A stretch of DNA of 23,297 nt from an uncultured Eubacteriales bacterium (GCA_900545225.1 UQXZ01000019.1:1-23297); one strand, 5' to 3'; counted from the first letter of the stretch, positions 6,500 to 15,278 are shown. Notes: generated from the sequence alone by a model not told the origin. Program-made: numbers and translations.

Positions 6500-8344
6500 T
6501 CATTCATCTATTCTTGAATACTGAACATTCATTAAATCGCTTTCTTCAGTATTACCGTAAATGTCTTTATATACGAATGTAATATAGTATTCTGAATTGA
6601 GTGATACATCCACATCTTCTACTACATCATTTCCTGTGCAGATTATTTCGTATCCCTCCATAATCTGAGGTGCATCACTGTCATAGCCATATATATAATA
6701 GATAGGTGTTAATTTATCACCGGCCTTGAGAGGAATAATTTCCTTTTCATTATTCTCATCATTTCTTGTTCCAAGAATAGTATATTCCCCGTCTCCTGTA
6801 GTGTTATCCCACATAAGCTTCAATGTTGTCTCTTTACCATTTAATATAACAGGGACGTTATATAATATATAATCTTCTCCCGCATCATATACATAATATG
6901 AGATAAATTCACCATTCAGCATAGGAAGATAACCCTCGAAGCATTCCTGAATGTAACCTGTTTCCTCATCTGCGACAACCTGTCTGTCAGATCCCATCCA
7001 TATTAGGCCATCTTCAGAAGGTATGTAGATATTTAATACAGCATCATCCAGCAAATATGCCGTATCGTCAGTAAATCTCATTTTATAATATCCGTCATCA
7101 TCTAAAAATGGTGCTTCAGCAATTGTTAACTTTGTATTATTTACAACAGCATTTGCATTATTTTCATTTTTTATATTATTCAGAAGAATGCTGTAATTGC
7201 CTGAATCTGCAATAGATCCATATGTATTAATTAAACCTTCCGCATCATATGAAAGAACATATGGATAAAATATTGAAATACCGTTGGCTCCCTTTCTACC
7301 TACGCCATTTATGCAGTACACAACAGCATCCCTGACTGAATTAATAAGAGCGCTTTTTTTGTCAGATGGAACATTATCAACATTTTCTGCTATATCTACA
7401 ATATCAAATAAATTGTAGAAGCCTTCTTCTTCGCTGGAAATACCACCATAATTCTGTGACTTGCCGACACTTCTTACAAACTCACCATACTCTTCTGTAT
7501 TATTTACAAGTCCGTTAACATAGCCCATGTAGTCATCCAGAGCTTTATTAACTGCCTCCAGTTTAGCTGTTTCGATGACAGACAATGTGATCATTGAATC
7601 AACATCATTCTCCCGGCAATGTTCATAATATGTATCACATATACTTCTACCCACAGTCTCTCCGGTTATATCTGGCGTTTCAATTATACTCTTTAAAAAT
7701 TGATCATATGCCCATCCGCCTCCCGGCTCGCTTTCTTCAGAAGCAACTACATATCTAGCATCATCTTTTACGATGTTAAGGGTTTCAATATTAGCCATGA
7801 GACAGCAGTCAAATCCCATCAGTTCATAACCATAATCTCTTGAATCCATAACATTCTTGAATTCATTAAGTGTTAAAAGATCACCGTCATAGTTTTCATC
7901 AACACACAAGCCGTTAATGCCACCACCGTGATTCCACATTACAAGTATGTCCTTGTCGGAGCTGTGATTATCTTTTCCCCAGTCCAGGAAATCCTTCAGT
8001 GTGTCCTCTTCACCCATAGATGCATTATCAAGAGTCTCAAGCTCTATTAACTTACCATGCTCCACCTTGTAACGTGTAAGCTGATTGCTTGAAACTTCAT
8101 TCTGCCAGACTGTACTTCCACCCGTTTCTACATATACATTTACGTTTGGGCTGTCTGCAAGTTCCATCATTTCTTCAAGGTCCGCTGTACCCATTCCATA
8201 TTCGCTCTCCAGGTCGGAGCCACACATATATACAAATACAGACCATGTATCTGCAGCATTTCCACCATTATCACCGCCTCCACAGGCCGCAAGTGACATT
8301 GCCCCAATTGATGAAAGTAGTAATGCGAGTCCCTTTTTTTTCAT
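6500..8344 (-). CDS. Clostripain-family (peptidase C11) lipoprotein
   Basis: 614 residues. Lipoprotein signal with lipobox LAAC, Cys21, then a Gly/Asn tether, so it should sit on the outer face of the membrane. The C11 caspase-like fold follows: WSVFVYMCGSDLES (about 34-47), the catalytic His139 in DILVMWNHGGG, and the catalytic Cys181 in MGFDCCLMANIE, preceded by a second Cys180. Both dyad residues are present, so it is probably an active cysteine endopeptidase, typically cutting after Arg or Lys in this family. The C-terminal half (about 400-614) is beta-rich and less conserved. It is monocistronic. Substrate unknown; cell-surface or extracellular protein processing is likely. Confidence 0.92.
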   Translation of the reverse strand: MKKKGLALLLSSIGAMSLAACGGGDNGGNAADTWSVFVYMCGSDLESEYGMGTADLEEMMELADSPNVNVYVETGGSTVWQNEVSSNQLTRYKVEHGKLIELETLDNASMGEEDTLKDFLDWGKDNHSSDKDILVMWNHGGGINGLCVDENYDGDLLTLNEFKNVMDSRDYGYELMGFDCCLMANIETLNIVKDDARYVVASEESEPGGGWAYDQFLKSIIETPDITGETVGRSICDTYYEHCRENDVDSMITLSVIETAKLEAVNKALDDYMGYVNGLVNNTEEYGEFVRSVGKSQNYGGISSEEEGFYNLFDIVDIAENVDNVPSDKKSALINSVRDAVVYCINGVGRKGANGISIFYPYVLSYDAEGLINTYGSIADSGNYSILLNNIKNENNANAVVNNTKLTIAEAPFLDDDGYYKMRFTDDTAYLLDDAVLNIYIPSEDGLIWMGSDRQVVADEETGYIQECFEGYLPMLNGEFISYYVYDAGEDYILYNVPVILNGKETTLKLMWDNTTGDGEYTILGTRNDENNEKEIIPLKAGDKLTPIYYIYGYDSDAPQIMEGYEIICTGNDVVEDVDVSLNSEYYITFVYKDIYGNTEESDLMNVQYSRIDE

Positions 8345-8700
8345 ATTTCGCCTTTCCGGGTCAGAATGTTAAATAATCCCCTGTTTTGTAATCCCTTAGT
8401 ATAATAATTGCATGTTAAATAATTACACCATTAAAAGTTCCATTATTTTTCTCGTTATTTGCCTAAAATTATATCACATACAATTTCGATTTTAACACTA
8501 CAAGAGTATTAAAACCGCGAAATTTACCATAAAATCCAGCTCTAAACAATTACATTTTCATCTCATAAAAGCAAAAAAAGAGCCATTTAAAAGCCTAAAT
8601 CCTCTTCTGAATAATCATATAATTATCCGGGGTTATCCGCTTATTAAATGCTCTTTTATTCTTAGATATTTCCGTTGAATATTCTTATCACGTATCCGTA
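8345..8700. other. Intergenic region between clostripain-like gene and coaX
   Basis: 356 bases without a gene. Next to the clostripain-like gene is a 12-base direct repeat, ATGTTAAATAAT, at 8366-8377 and 8412-8423. Between the copies, on the minus strand, a -10-like TATACT suggests the promoter, with no clear -35 box. The half nearest coaX holds its terminator (8573-8658). Confidence 0.5.
8573..8658 (-). terminator. Long-stem terminator after coaX
   Basis: On the minus strand TAAAAGAGC-ATTTAA...AAGC pairs with GCTT...TTAAATG-GCTCTTTT over about 20 bases with small bulges, and seven Ts follow. The enclosed 45 bases include a second imperfect stem around ATAATTATATGATTAT. It is larger than a normal terminator and could be a 3'-UTR structure that ends in a terminator. 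Confidence 0.6.
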
Positions 8701-9492
8701 TCAGATATTCTTATTATAAATTATTCTCAATCCCTTTAATAAAAGATCCTGATCTATAATAATATCTTTCTTACAATGTGGAACGATAATCTTTGACAAA
8801 CCACCTGTAGCTACCACAGTGATAGGCTCTTTTATACCTATCTCCTCTACGAATCTGTCAATCATACCGTCAATACAGGAAGCATTTCCGTAAATGATAC
8901 CACTCTGCATACTTCCTATAGTATTTTTGCCTATTATTCTTTCAGGTGCCTCTATACTTATTCTTGGAAGCTGAGCTGTTCTTGAAGCCAGTGAGTCAAC
9001 TGAAACCTGAGCCCCCGGCATAATTACACCGCCGATGTAGGCCTTTGAATCATCTACCATAGTAATTGTTGTAGCTGTTCCGATATCGATTATGATAACA
9101 GGCGCACCATATTCATCTGCCGCACCCGCTGCAGTTGCAATTAAATCACTTCCAACTGTTCTTGGGTCATCCATTTTAATTGCAATTCCACTTTTAATTC
9201 CAGGCCCGATAACAAGCGGATCAATATCTGTTGTCATTGTAATGGCACTTTTTATGACATTTGTTAAAGGTGGCACAACACTGGAAATAATGGCGCCATC
9301 CACATCTTCAGGACTTATGTCATTAAGCTCAAATAATGTCTTTAATATTATTGCATACTCAAGCTTTGTCTTTCTTATACTTGTTTCGATATTCTCTTCG
9401 AAAAATATTTTATTATCATCTATGCAGCCAATAACAATATTTGAGTTACCGATATCAACTGCAAGTATCATTCCTTTTTTATTATCTCTCAT
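8701..9492 (-). CDS. coaX: Type III pantothenate kinase
   Basis: 263 residues. CoaX phosphorylates pantothenate, the first step of coenzyme A synthesis. It belongs to the ASKHA fold. Visible motifs are the phosphate loop MILAVDIGNSNIVIG (8-22), the substrate region DPRTVGSDLIATAAGA with the conserved Asp, VIIIDIGTATTITMVD, and GGVIMPGAQVSVDSLASRTAQLPRI. Length is normal. The chosen ATG at 9492 overlaps the end of the alkylation repair gene by 11 bases; Met8 at 9471 is an alternative start but has a poor ribosome binding site spacing. Coupled translation with the upstream gene is likely. Confidence 0.95.
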   Translation of the reverse strand: MRDNKKGMILAVDIGNSNIVIGCIDDNKIFFEENIETSIRKTKLEYAIILKTLFELNDISPEDVDGAIISSVVPPLTNVIKSAITMTTDIDPLVIGPGIKSGIAIKMDDPRTVGSDLIATAAGAADEYGAPVIIIDIGTATTITMVDDSKAYIGGVIMPGAQVSVDSLASRTAQLPRISIEAPERIIGKNTIGSMQSGIIYGNASCIDGMIDRFVEEIGIKEPITVVATGGLSKIIVPHCKKDIIIDQDLLLKGLRIIYNKNI

Positions 9493-10294
9493 TATCTGCC
9501 TCTGAAAGTCTAAGTTCTTTAATTAATTCCTTCACTTCTTTACTTGGTACTCTGGATTCAATAATCTTTCTGAGAGTTAAAGAATAAGTCTTCTTATCAA
9601 CTCCCATATTTTTACCGGATTTAAGAAGCGGCCAGATTTTATCAGGATATACATTAAACGCTTCCGCTAAGAACCATGCAGCTCCCATTTGGGAATAAAA
9701 TCTTCCATCCAGATCCTTAAGTGCAAATGGAAGAAATTTATCCAGCATGGAACTTTCTCTTTCTGTAGATTCAATATCCTTAAGTGTCACTGTCTTTAAT
9801 CTGTTTAACTTATTGCCATCAGAGTCGTACTTAAGCAACTGGTTCAGATAAAGAATAAATGCTGTTCTCTCAGCATATTCTGAACCGAACTGTAAGAAAA
9901 ATATAATATGGTTAAGTACTTCTTCTCTATATTCAGGGAAGCTTGCGATTTTGAATGTATTGCAAAATGTATCACATATCATCCAGTTATCAATAAGTGG
10001 AAGGTATTCGTCCAACATTTCCAAAGATATAACTACATCTTCTTTTTCTCTCAAAGTACCATAACCTATAATTAGTCCTCTGAGTAATGTTTCCTCCAGA
10101 TACTCATCTGTTGCTTCATCAACAAGATACTCATTGTATCTTCTTATCTTTACAATATTTTCTGCATAATTTCTCAGTATTGGCATTCTTATTCCCAATA
10201 CCGGTTTATGCTCTGTCGGAATAAGTCCGGCTGTTGTTGCGGCATTCTGTTCATCCGCCAAATCCAAAAGTGCCTGTTTTATTATCGTTTCCAT
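9482..10294 (-). CDS. AlkD-like DNA alkylation repair protein
   Basis: 270 residues, all helical, HEAT-like repeats. Family markers are ETLLRGLIIGYG (68-79), DNWMICDTFC (102-111), SEYAERTAFILYLNQLL (138-154) and MGAAWFLAEAF (203-213). Trp104, Asp108, Arg143 and Trp207 fall where Bacillus AlkD has the residues that line its DNA-lesion site, so a 3mA/7mG-type DNA glycosylase is the likely function. It has only a weak ribosome binding site, just after a leader hairpin AAAGGGC-AAAA-GCCCTTT (10327-10310). It overlaps coaX by 11 bases, a pairing that probably reflects operon packing and not a shared pathway. Confidence 0.88.
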   Translation of the reverse strand: METIIKQALLDLADEQNAATTAGLIPTEHKPVLGIRMPILRNYAENIVKIRRYNEYLVDEATDEYLEETLLRGLIIGYGTLREKEDVVISLEMLDEYLPLIDNWMICDTFCNTFKIASFPEYREEVLNHIIFFLQFGSEYAERTAFILYLNQLLKYDSDGNKLNRLKTVTLKDIESTERESSMLDKFLPFALKDLDGRFYSQMGAAWFLAEAFNVYPDKIWPLLKSGKNMGVDKKTYSLTLRKIIESRVPSKEVKELIKELRLSEADNER

Positions 10295-10380
10295 TTTTTA
10301 CCATAATATAAAGGGCTTTTGCCCTTTCAAAATTACTTTTCTTATATTTTGTATTTAGATTAATATATCAAAATACAGTA

Positions 10381-10478
10381 AATATTTATACTTTTATTTT
10401 ATATAATACACGAAATTTTTATACTATTATTTTATATAATGCACGAGATTTTTACTCTTTTATTTTAAATAATCACGA
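10381..10478. repeat. Three-copy tandem repeat, period 32-33 bp
   Basis: Read on the minus strand, copies begin at 10478, 10446 and 10413 with TCGTG followed by an AT-rich block ATTATATAAAATAA and then AGTATAAAAATT. Copies two and three differ at only a few bases; the first is more diverged. On the plus strand two of the three copies hold a perfect -10 sequence TATAAT followed by CACGA. It has no dyad or spacer structure like a CRISPR array. Confidence 0.8.
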
Positions 10479-10545
10479 CTTTTTAACATTATATTATAAG
10501 CCGACGATAGTAAAAAAAATTTTAAAGTTAGCATTTGGCAACTTA

Positions 10546-10573
10546 TTGCATTATTTTTTTAACTTGTTATAAT
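10546..10573 (+). promoter_or_regulatory. Ferredoxin promoter
   Basis: TTGCAT (10546-10551), a 16-base spacer and consensus TATAAT (10568-10573), with a TGn extension before the -10 box. It gives a leader of about 45 bases. A strong constitutive promoter fits an abundant electron carrier. Confidence 0.8.
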
Positions 10574-10626
10574 GAAAACATGTTAAGAAATAAATAAATT
10601 GTATGACATTTTGGGGGTATATTGTT

Positions 10627-10800
10627 ATGGCATATTTAATTAATGAAGAGTGCGTTAACTGTGGTGCATGTATTGCTGCATGTCCAGTAGATGCTATTAC
10701 AGAAGGCGAAAGCATCCATGTAATCGATGCAGATATCTGCATCGACTGTGGCGCTTGTGCTTCAGTTTGTCCAGTTGCAGCTCCAAACCCAGCTGAATAA
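10627..10800 (+). CDS. 2[4Fe-4S] ferredoxin
   Basis: 56 residues from ATG 10627, the usual size of clostridial ferredoxins. GGGGG ahead of this ATG serves as the ribosome binding site; an earlier in-frame ATG would add eight non-family residues. Two cluster motifs are complete: CVNCGACIAACP and CIDCGACASVCP, each CxxCxxCxxxCP. It is a soluble low-potential electron carrier for enzymes such as pyruvate:ferredoxin oxidoreductase, hydrogenase or Rnf in fermentative anaerobes. It is a single gene with its own promoter and terminator. Confidence 0.97.
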   Translation: MAYLINEECVNCGACIAACPVDAITEGESIHVIDADICIDCGACASVCPVAAPNPAE

Positions 10801-10815
10801 TTTGGATTAAACAAA

Positions 10816-10850
10816 AATACCTGGCGGATTTTCCGTCAGGTATTTTTTAT
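10816..10850. terminator. Terminator after ferredoxin, probably bidirectional
   Basis: Stem AATACCTGGCGGA with TCCGTCAGGTATT (one G-T pair) around TTT, followed by TTTTTT on the plus strand. The minus strand also has a T-tract after the stem, so it can back up termination of the dnaB transcript. Confidence 0.85.
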
Positions 10851-10865
10851 GCTTTTAAAACAATA

Positions 10866-10911
10866 AGTCCTTAAGATTATGCCGAACTTAATCTACATAG
10901 TCTTAAGAACT
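10866..10911 (-). terminator. Hairpin after dnaB
   Basis: On the minus strand AGTTCTTAAGACTAT pairs with ATAATCTTAAGGACT (two G-U pairs) around a 16-base loop, followed by TATTGTTTT. It is the first structure after the dnaB stop and probably ends that operon together with the hairpin at 10816-10850. Confidence 0.6.
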
Positions 10912-10925
10912 TTCTTTTATTTATC

Positions 10926-12272
10926 TTACATATCCTGAGGACGGGCAAGGTTAACAAATTTTGTCTGCTGTGGTATCCAGCCAAGTTTAACAGTCTGAAC
11001 CGGACCATTTCTCTGCTTAGCTACAATAATCTCAGCTATATTTTTCTGCTCTGAATCCTTGTCATAATAGTCATCTCTGTAAATGAACATTACAACGTCC
11101 GCATCCTGCTCAATAGATCCTGATTCTCTCAGGTCAGAGAGCATTGGTCTTTTATCCTGTCGCGACTCAAGGCTTCGTGATAACTGTGATAAGGCAATTA
11201 CAGGAACATTTAACTCTCTCGCGATAGCCTTAAGGGAACGAGAAATTTCCGCTACCTCTTCCTGTCTGGAATTGCTCTTTCCACCGCCTGTCATAAGCTG
11301 TAAGTAGTCAATGATAATCAGACCAATATCATATTCAGCCTTATACTTTCTGCATCGTGATCTGAGCTCAGTGATACTGATACTTGGTGTTTCATCTATA
11401 ATTAAGCTTGAAGCCGCAAGAGTGTCCGCACCGTCAATAAGGTTATCCCAGTTTGCAGCTGTAAGATCACCCTTTCTGAACTTCTGAGCTTCGATATTTG
11501 TTTCAAGGGACAACATTCGGTTAATCAGCTGAATGTTAGACATTTCTAAACTGAATATTGCAGTACCAATCTTCTGCTTTACAGCGACATTTTCCGCAAT
11601 ATTAAGTACAAATGCTGTTTTACCCATAGAAGGTCTGGCACCAATCAGAATAAAGTCTGATGGCTGAAGACCTGAAAGACATTCATCCAGATCCGTAAAA
11701 CCCGTAGCAATACCTGAAAGCTTACCCTTGTTAATGTAAGCCTTATTAATCTTATCAATGGCCATCTGAAGGATTTCATTAACAGGAGTGAAATCTCTGC
11801 CTGTCTTGTTCCTTGCCAGATTGAAAATGCTTTCCTGGGCGGAAGTAAGAATAGTCTCCGCACTTCCATTTCCTTCATAACACTGATTAACTATTGTTTC
11901 ATTTACTCTGATAATGTTACGTAAAACGGCTTTATCGCATACAATCTCAGCATATCTTTTTGCGTTTACGGTTGTTGGAACTGCATTTACAAGATCCCTT
12001 ATAAATTCATTTGAATAGCTTTCGGGTGGTGCTCCCTTTTCCTTCAACTTAGTCTGGAGGATTACAGGGTCAACCCTAACGCCGGTATTATTTAATTCAA
12101 TAATTGTATCAAACAGAAGTCCATAGACTTTATGATAAAAGTCTGCTCCTGTAATGACACCTTCAACCTCATTGATAGCCTTGGTATCCATTATCATTGA
12201 GCCTACAACGGACTGCTCAGCCTCAAATGAATTAGGCATTATTCTGGTTGTTTCAGCTGCATTACCTTCCAT
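10926..12272 (-). CDS. dnaB: Replicative DNA helicase DnaB
   Basis: 448 residues, standard for the family. N-terminal domain about 12-120 (PNSFEAEQSVVGSMI) contacts primase; the RecA-like motor has Walker A GARPSMGKT (211-219), Walker B IGLIIIDYLQLM, the glutamine/arginine-finger region PVIALSQLSRSLESR and LRESGSIEQDADVVMFIYR. It unwinds DNA at the replication fork as a hexamer. It is last in gdpP-rplI-dnaB, a common order in Firmicutes, 88 bases after rplI with a repeated motif in the gap. Ribosome binding site AAGGGA. Confidence 0.98.
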   Translation of the reverse strand: MEGNAAETTRIMPNSFEAEQSVVGSMIMDTKAINEVEGVITGADFYHKVYGLLFDTIIELNNTGVRVDPVILQTKLKEKGAPPESYSNEFIRDLVNAVPTTVNAKRYAEIVCDKAVLRNIIRVNETIVNQCYEGNGSAETILTSAQESIFNLARNKTGRDFTPVNEILQMAIDKINKAYINKGKLSGIATGFTDLDECLSGLQPSDFILIGARPSMGKTAFVLNIAENVAVKQKIGTAIFSLEMSNIQLINRMLSLETNIEAQKFRKGDLTAANWDNLIDGADTLAASSLIIDETPSISITELRSRCRKYKAEYDIGLIIIDYLQLMTGGGKSNSRQEEVAEISRSLKAIARELNVPVIALSQLSRSLESRQDKRPMLSDLRESGSIEQDADVVMFIYRDDYYDKDSEQKNIAEIIVAKQRNGPVQTVKLGWIPQQTKFVNLARPQDM

Positions 12273-12290
12273 ACTAAATTCCCTTTTCAG

Positions 12291-12348
12291 TTACATGTGC
12301 ACGCTACTAATATTAGCCGCTGATTTACATGTGCGTGCTGACTAATAT
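12291..12348. repeat. Direct repeat in the rplI-dnaB gap
   Basis: Two 23-24 bp copies, TTACATGTGCACGCTACTAA (first bases of 12291-12313) and TTACATGTGCGTGCTGACTA (first bases of 12325-12348), both ending in TAATAT, 34 bases apart. In the mRNA the GCACGC of one copy can pair with GCGTGC of the other. They nearly fill the gap ahead of dnaB. Confidence 0.7.
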
Positions 12349-12360
12349 ATCTGTTATAAA

Positions 12361-12807
12361 TTATTCTGAAATAACAATTACCTTTAAAGTTGCTGTTACT
12401 TCCTTGTGAAGACGAATAGGAATCTCGAAGAAACCTGGTGCCTTAATTGGCTCGTCTAATTTGAATTTCTTCTTCTCTACCTTGATGCCTGTCTGCTTCT
12501 CTAATTCTTCAGCAAGTTCCTTTGTTGAGATAGCGCCAAATACCTTACCGCCTTCTCCAGCCTTGATAGGAATATTTAACTCAACAGCAGCGATATCTAA
12601 AGCTAACTTTTCGCAAGCTTCAAGATTAAGCTGCTCGTTGTGAGCTTCCTTGCTCTTAATATCATTTAAGATTGAAAGGTTAGAAGCTGTAGCTTCCTTA
12701 GCCTTACCCTTAGAGATAAGAAAGTTTCTTCCGTAACCATCACTTACTTCAACAACATCACCCTTCTTACCAAGTGATTTAACATCTTCATTAAGAATAA
12801 CCTTCAT
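12361..12807 (-). CDS. rplI: Ribosomal protein bL9
   Basis: 148 residues. The N-terminal rRNA-binding domain shows the family signature MKVILNEDVKSLGKKGDVVEVSDGYGRNFLI; a connecting helix and a C-terminal domain (KKKFKLDEPIKAPGFFEIPIRLH) follow. It binds 23S rRNA near the L1 stalk base and affects reading-frame maintenance. It starts two bases after the gdpP stop, and its AAGGAG ribosome binding site is formed by the last codons of gdpP, so translation is probably coupled. Confidence 0.98.
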   Translation of the reverse strand: MKVILNEDVKSLGKKGDVVEVSDGYGRNFLISKGKAKEATASNLSILNDIKSKEAHNEQLNLEACEKLALDIAAVELNIPIKAGEGGKVFGAISTKELAEELEKQTGIKVEKKKFKLDEPIKAPGFFEIPIRLHKEVTATLKVIVISE

Positions 12808-12809
12808 AA

Positions 12810-14903
12810 TTATATCTCCTTATTATTAATCATTTCTTCAACAACTGCCTTAAGACGTTCTTTAACATCTTCTATATTCGCATCCTTAATCTGTGCACCT
12901 GCGATTGATAAATGTCCACCGCCGCCCATTCTTTCCATAACAAGCTGTACATTTACCTCATCGAGAGATCTGGCACTTATGCAGACTGCTCCCTTATAAT
13001 TAACAAGAACAAATGCTGCCTTAACACCCTTGATATTCATAAGCTGGTTGGCTGTCTTGGATGCTCCTACAGTAGGACTTGTTGCACTATTTTCACAGTG
13101 ATACTCACTGATCATAAATCCTTCTCTGAACATTTCCGCATGTGTAACTGCATCTGTAACGGATTTGTATTCCTGTAAATCATTTCTGAGTAATTTTCTT
13201 ACTCTTACAACGTCAGTTCCGTGTCTTCTTAAGAAGGCCGCCGCCTCAAATGTTCTTGGACCTGACTTAGATTTGAATCCGTCAGTATCAATTACAATAC
13301 CGCCGTATAATGCATCCGCTTCAAATCCCATAAGCTTGATATCGATATCAATGTACTGAATCATCTCAGTTACCATTTCACATGTAGATGATGCAAATGT
13401 ATCAACATATGAAAGATCAGCATTTGAAATCTGACGTTCACATACTCTGTGGTGGTCAAATACTACTATAGATATAGCCTCTTTATCAAGAAGGTCAGGA
13501 CACTCTACTCTGTATGGATCATTTACGTCCACTACTATAGCTACAGTATTTTCTCCAGGTATCTTCATAGCTTCTTCAGAAGTGATAAATACATCGTCCT
13601 CGTAGCCTTCACGACCTTCAAATCGGTCATAGAATGGCTTAATTCCCGGTGTAACTTCATTGAGAACTATATGAGCCTTCTTTCCCAAATGTCTCGCAAC
13701 TTCATAAATACCTACAGCCGCACCAAATGCGTCGATATCAGGGTTCTGATGTCCCATAACAATTACATTATCGTTAGCTTCGATAATCTGCTTCATTGCC
13801 TGAGCCTTAACACGAATCTTAACTCTCGTGTTCTTCTCCATCATCTGAACCTTACCACCGAAGTAAGATACCTTTTCACCGTTCTTAATAACGGCCTGAT
13901 CTCCGCCTCGTCCAAGGGCAAGGAAGAGAGCTGCTTTGGCTTTGTCATGAGTCTCTGTATATTTATCTGAACCGGCACCAATACCGATACTGAGTGTAGG
14001 CTGAATAACATCCTTACCGATGTCAACAGACTTAACAGTTTCAAGAATACTGAACTGATCCTTGATAAATACAGATAAGCCGTCATATGTAAATGCCGCA
14101 ATAAATCTGTCCTCATCAATCTTCTTAACGAAAGCATTTACCCTTTCGAAATAGTCGTAAATGTACTTATCAATAAGTCCGACTACGAATGACTGCTTTG
14201 ATTCAGCGATATTTTCAATAGAATCCTCGTAGTTATCAATATCAATAACTGCAACAACGAGCTGCTTATCACGCACTCTCTTGATGTACATGTTAACTTC
14301 GGTAATATCTTCCAATCCCACTACGATAAATGACATTTCTGGAATATGAATAGTCTTAACCTTTGTGATGTTAGAGTAATCACCTGCTTCATTACCGACT
14401 TCTACTCTTTTAATTTCAGCTCTGTAATCTCTGTCTTCAAATGAGAAACATAACTCGGTTTTTCCACCCTTTTCTGTAGGGAACTTATTTGGTGTAAGAT
14501 TCTCAAACAGAATTGCGATGTTCTGATTGTAATCTCCGGATGTATGAGTAACATTCTGCATGTTCTTATTCATCCATAAGACTTTTCCGCTTGTATCCAA
14601 TATACAGTATGGATTACTTATATTGTAAAGTAACTCCTGCTGCATATGTGAATATGAGCTTGCGAATCCGACCATCTCTCTTTTTATTTTTTTTCTTGTG
14701 ATAAATATCAATGTTAAAGCAAATATGCTATATGCTCCAAATGCAGAAAGCATAATAATGGAAAATACAGACCATGGAACAAGTATGAGCATACACACTA
14801 ATAATCCCGCAAATGCTGCCCATACTGTTATTGGCCAGCTTATTACCATCTTCAGGTTCTTACCCAGACCATAAGCATTTTTGCCATTTTTATTACTTGC
14901 CAT
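12810..14903 (-). CDS. gdpP: Cyclic-di-AMP phosphodiesterase GdpP
   Basis: 697 residues from ATG 14903, chosen because AGGAG lies eight bases ahead; a GTG two codons earlier is too close to it. Two membrane helices (about 20-45 and 48-70) are followed by a PAS-like domain (about 80-200), a degenerate GGDEF domain (about 210-350, no GGDEF motif) and DHH/DHHA1 domains (about 370-695). DHH motifs are GHQNPDIDAFGA, VDVNDP, FDHHRV and DTDGFK; the DHHA1 motif is GGGGHLSIAGAQ. It hydrolyses c-di-AMP and so affects potassium, osmotic and cell wall balance. It is first in the operon with rplI and dnaB and has its own promoter. Confidence 0.97.
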   Translation of the reverse strand: MASNKNGKNAYGLGKNLKMVISWPITVWAAFAGLLVCMLILVPWSVFSIIMLSAFGAYSIFALTLIFITRKKIKREMVGFASSYSHMQQELLYNISNPYCILDTSGKVLWMNKNMQNVTHTSGDYNQNIAILFENLTPNKFPTEKGGKTELCFSFEDRDYRAEIKRVEVGNEAGDYSNITKVKTIHIPEMSFIVVGLEDITEVNMYIKRVRDKQLVVAVIDIDNYEDSIENIAESKQSFVVGLIDKYIYDYFERVNAFVKKIDEDRFIAAFTYDGLSVFIKDQFSILETVKSVDIGKDVIQPTLSIGIGAGSDKYTETHDKAKAALFLALGRGGDQAVIKNGEKVSYFGGKVQMMEKNTRVKIRVKAQAMKQIIEANDNVIVMGHQNPDIDAFGAAVGIYEVARHLGKKAHIVLNEVTPGIKPFYDRFEGREGYEDDVFITSEEAMKIPGENTVAIVVDVNDPYRVECPDLLDKEAISIVVFDHHRVCERQISNADLSYVDTFASSTCEMVTEMIQYIDIDIKLMGFEADALYGGIVIDTDGFKSKSGPRTFEAAAFLRRHGTDVVRVRKLLRNDLQEYKSVTDAVTHAEMFREGFMISEYHCENSATSPTVGASKTANQLMNIKGVKAAFVLVNYKGAVCISARSLDEVNVQLVMERMGGGGHLSIAGAQIKDANIEDVKERLKAVVEEMINNKEI

Positions 14904-14950
14904 TTTCACAGCTCCTAATTATAAAAAAACTATAAATTTGATATCGGATA

Positions 14951-14979
14951 ATTATATCATTATTGCCCCTTAAAAACAA
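14951..14979 (-). promoter_or_regulatory. Promoter of gdpP-rplI-dnaB
   Basis: On the minus strand TTGTTT (14979-14974), a 17-base spacer and consensus TATAAT (14956-14951), giving a leader of about 40 bases before gdpP. It explains why this operon is separate from rpsF-ssb-rpsR, which has its own terminator. Confidence 0.75.
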
Positions 14980-15278
14980 ACATTCTAACGGGTTAGGATA
15001 CTTATATAAGATATTGTATATATATGGTATGAGTTCCCCGAAGCACTTCTTTTCAGGTTTATAAAGTCACTGTCTTATTTTTTATATACTGATGTCATAC
15101 AAATATACAGCTGAATCAAATAGCGATATTCCGTTTTGCTTTTATAGAAGATGTGTAACATTTCCTATACACCAAAACAGAAATATCATATTAACATCTA
15201 AAAATACAATCAATATTCTGCATCCAAATTTATATCAGATTTTATACATCAATATCTATAGCACCTGATATACGGACA

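Larger units (their letters stand above)
10295..10626. other. Intergenic region with hairpin and repeat array
   Basis: 332 bases between the leftward alkD-like gene and the rightward ferredoxin. It holds a perfect 7-bp hairpin (10310-10327) in the alkD-like leader, the 33-bp repeat array (10381-10478) and the ferredoxin promoter (10546-10573). No open frame of note was seen. Confidence 0.6.

Noticed and set aside
10381..10478. Repeat array considered as a CRISPR
   Set aside because: Copies are adjacent and degenerate, with no unique spacers, and no cas gene is in the window.
10551..10814. 87-codon minus-strand frame opposite the ferredoxin
   Set aside because: It is the antisense shadow of a certain ferredoxin gene, has no ribosome binding site or family pattern, and its composition mirrors the cysteine motifs of the other strand.
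13449..13970. 173-codon plus-strand frame inside gdpP
   Set aside because: Fully antisense to conserved DHH domain codons, with no ribosome binding site and a composition rich in Tyr, Ser and Ile typical of a shadow frame.
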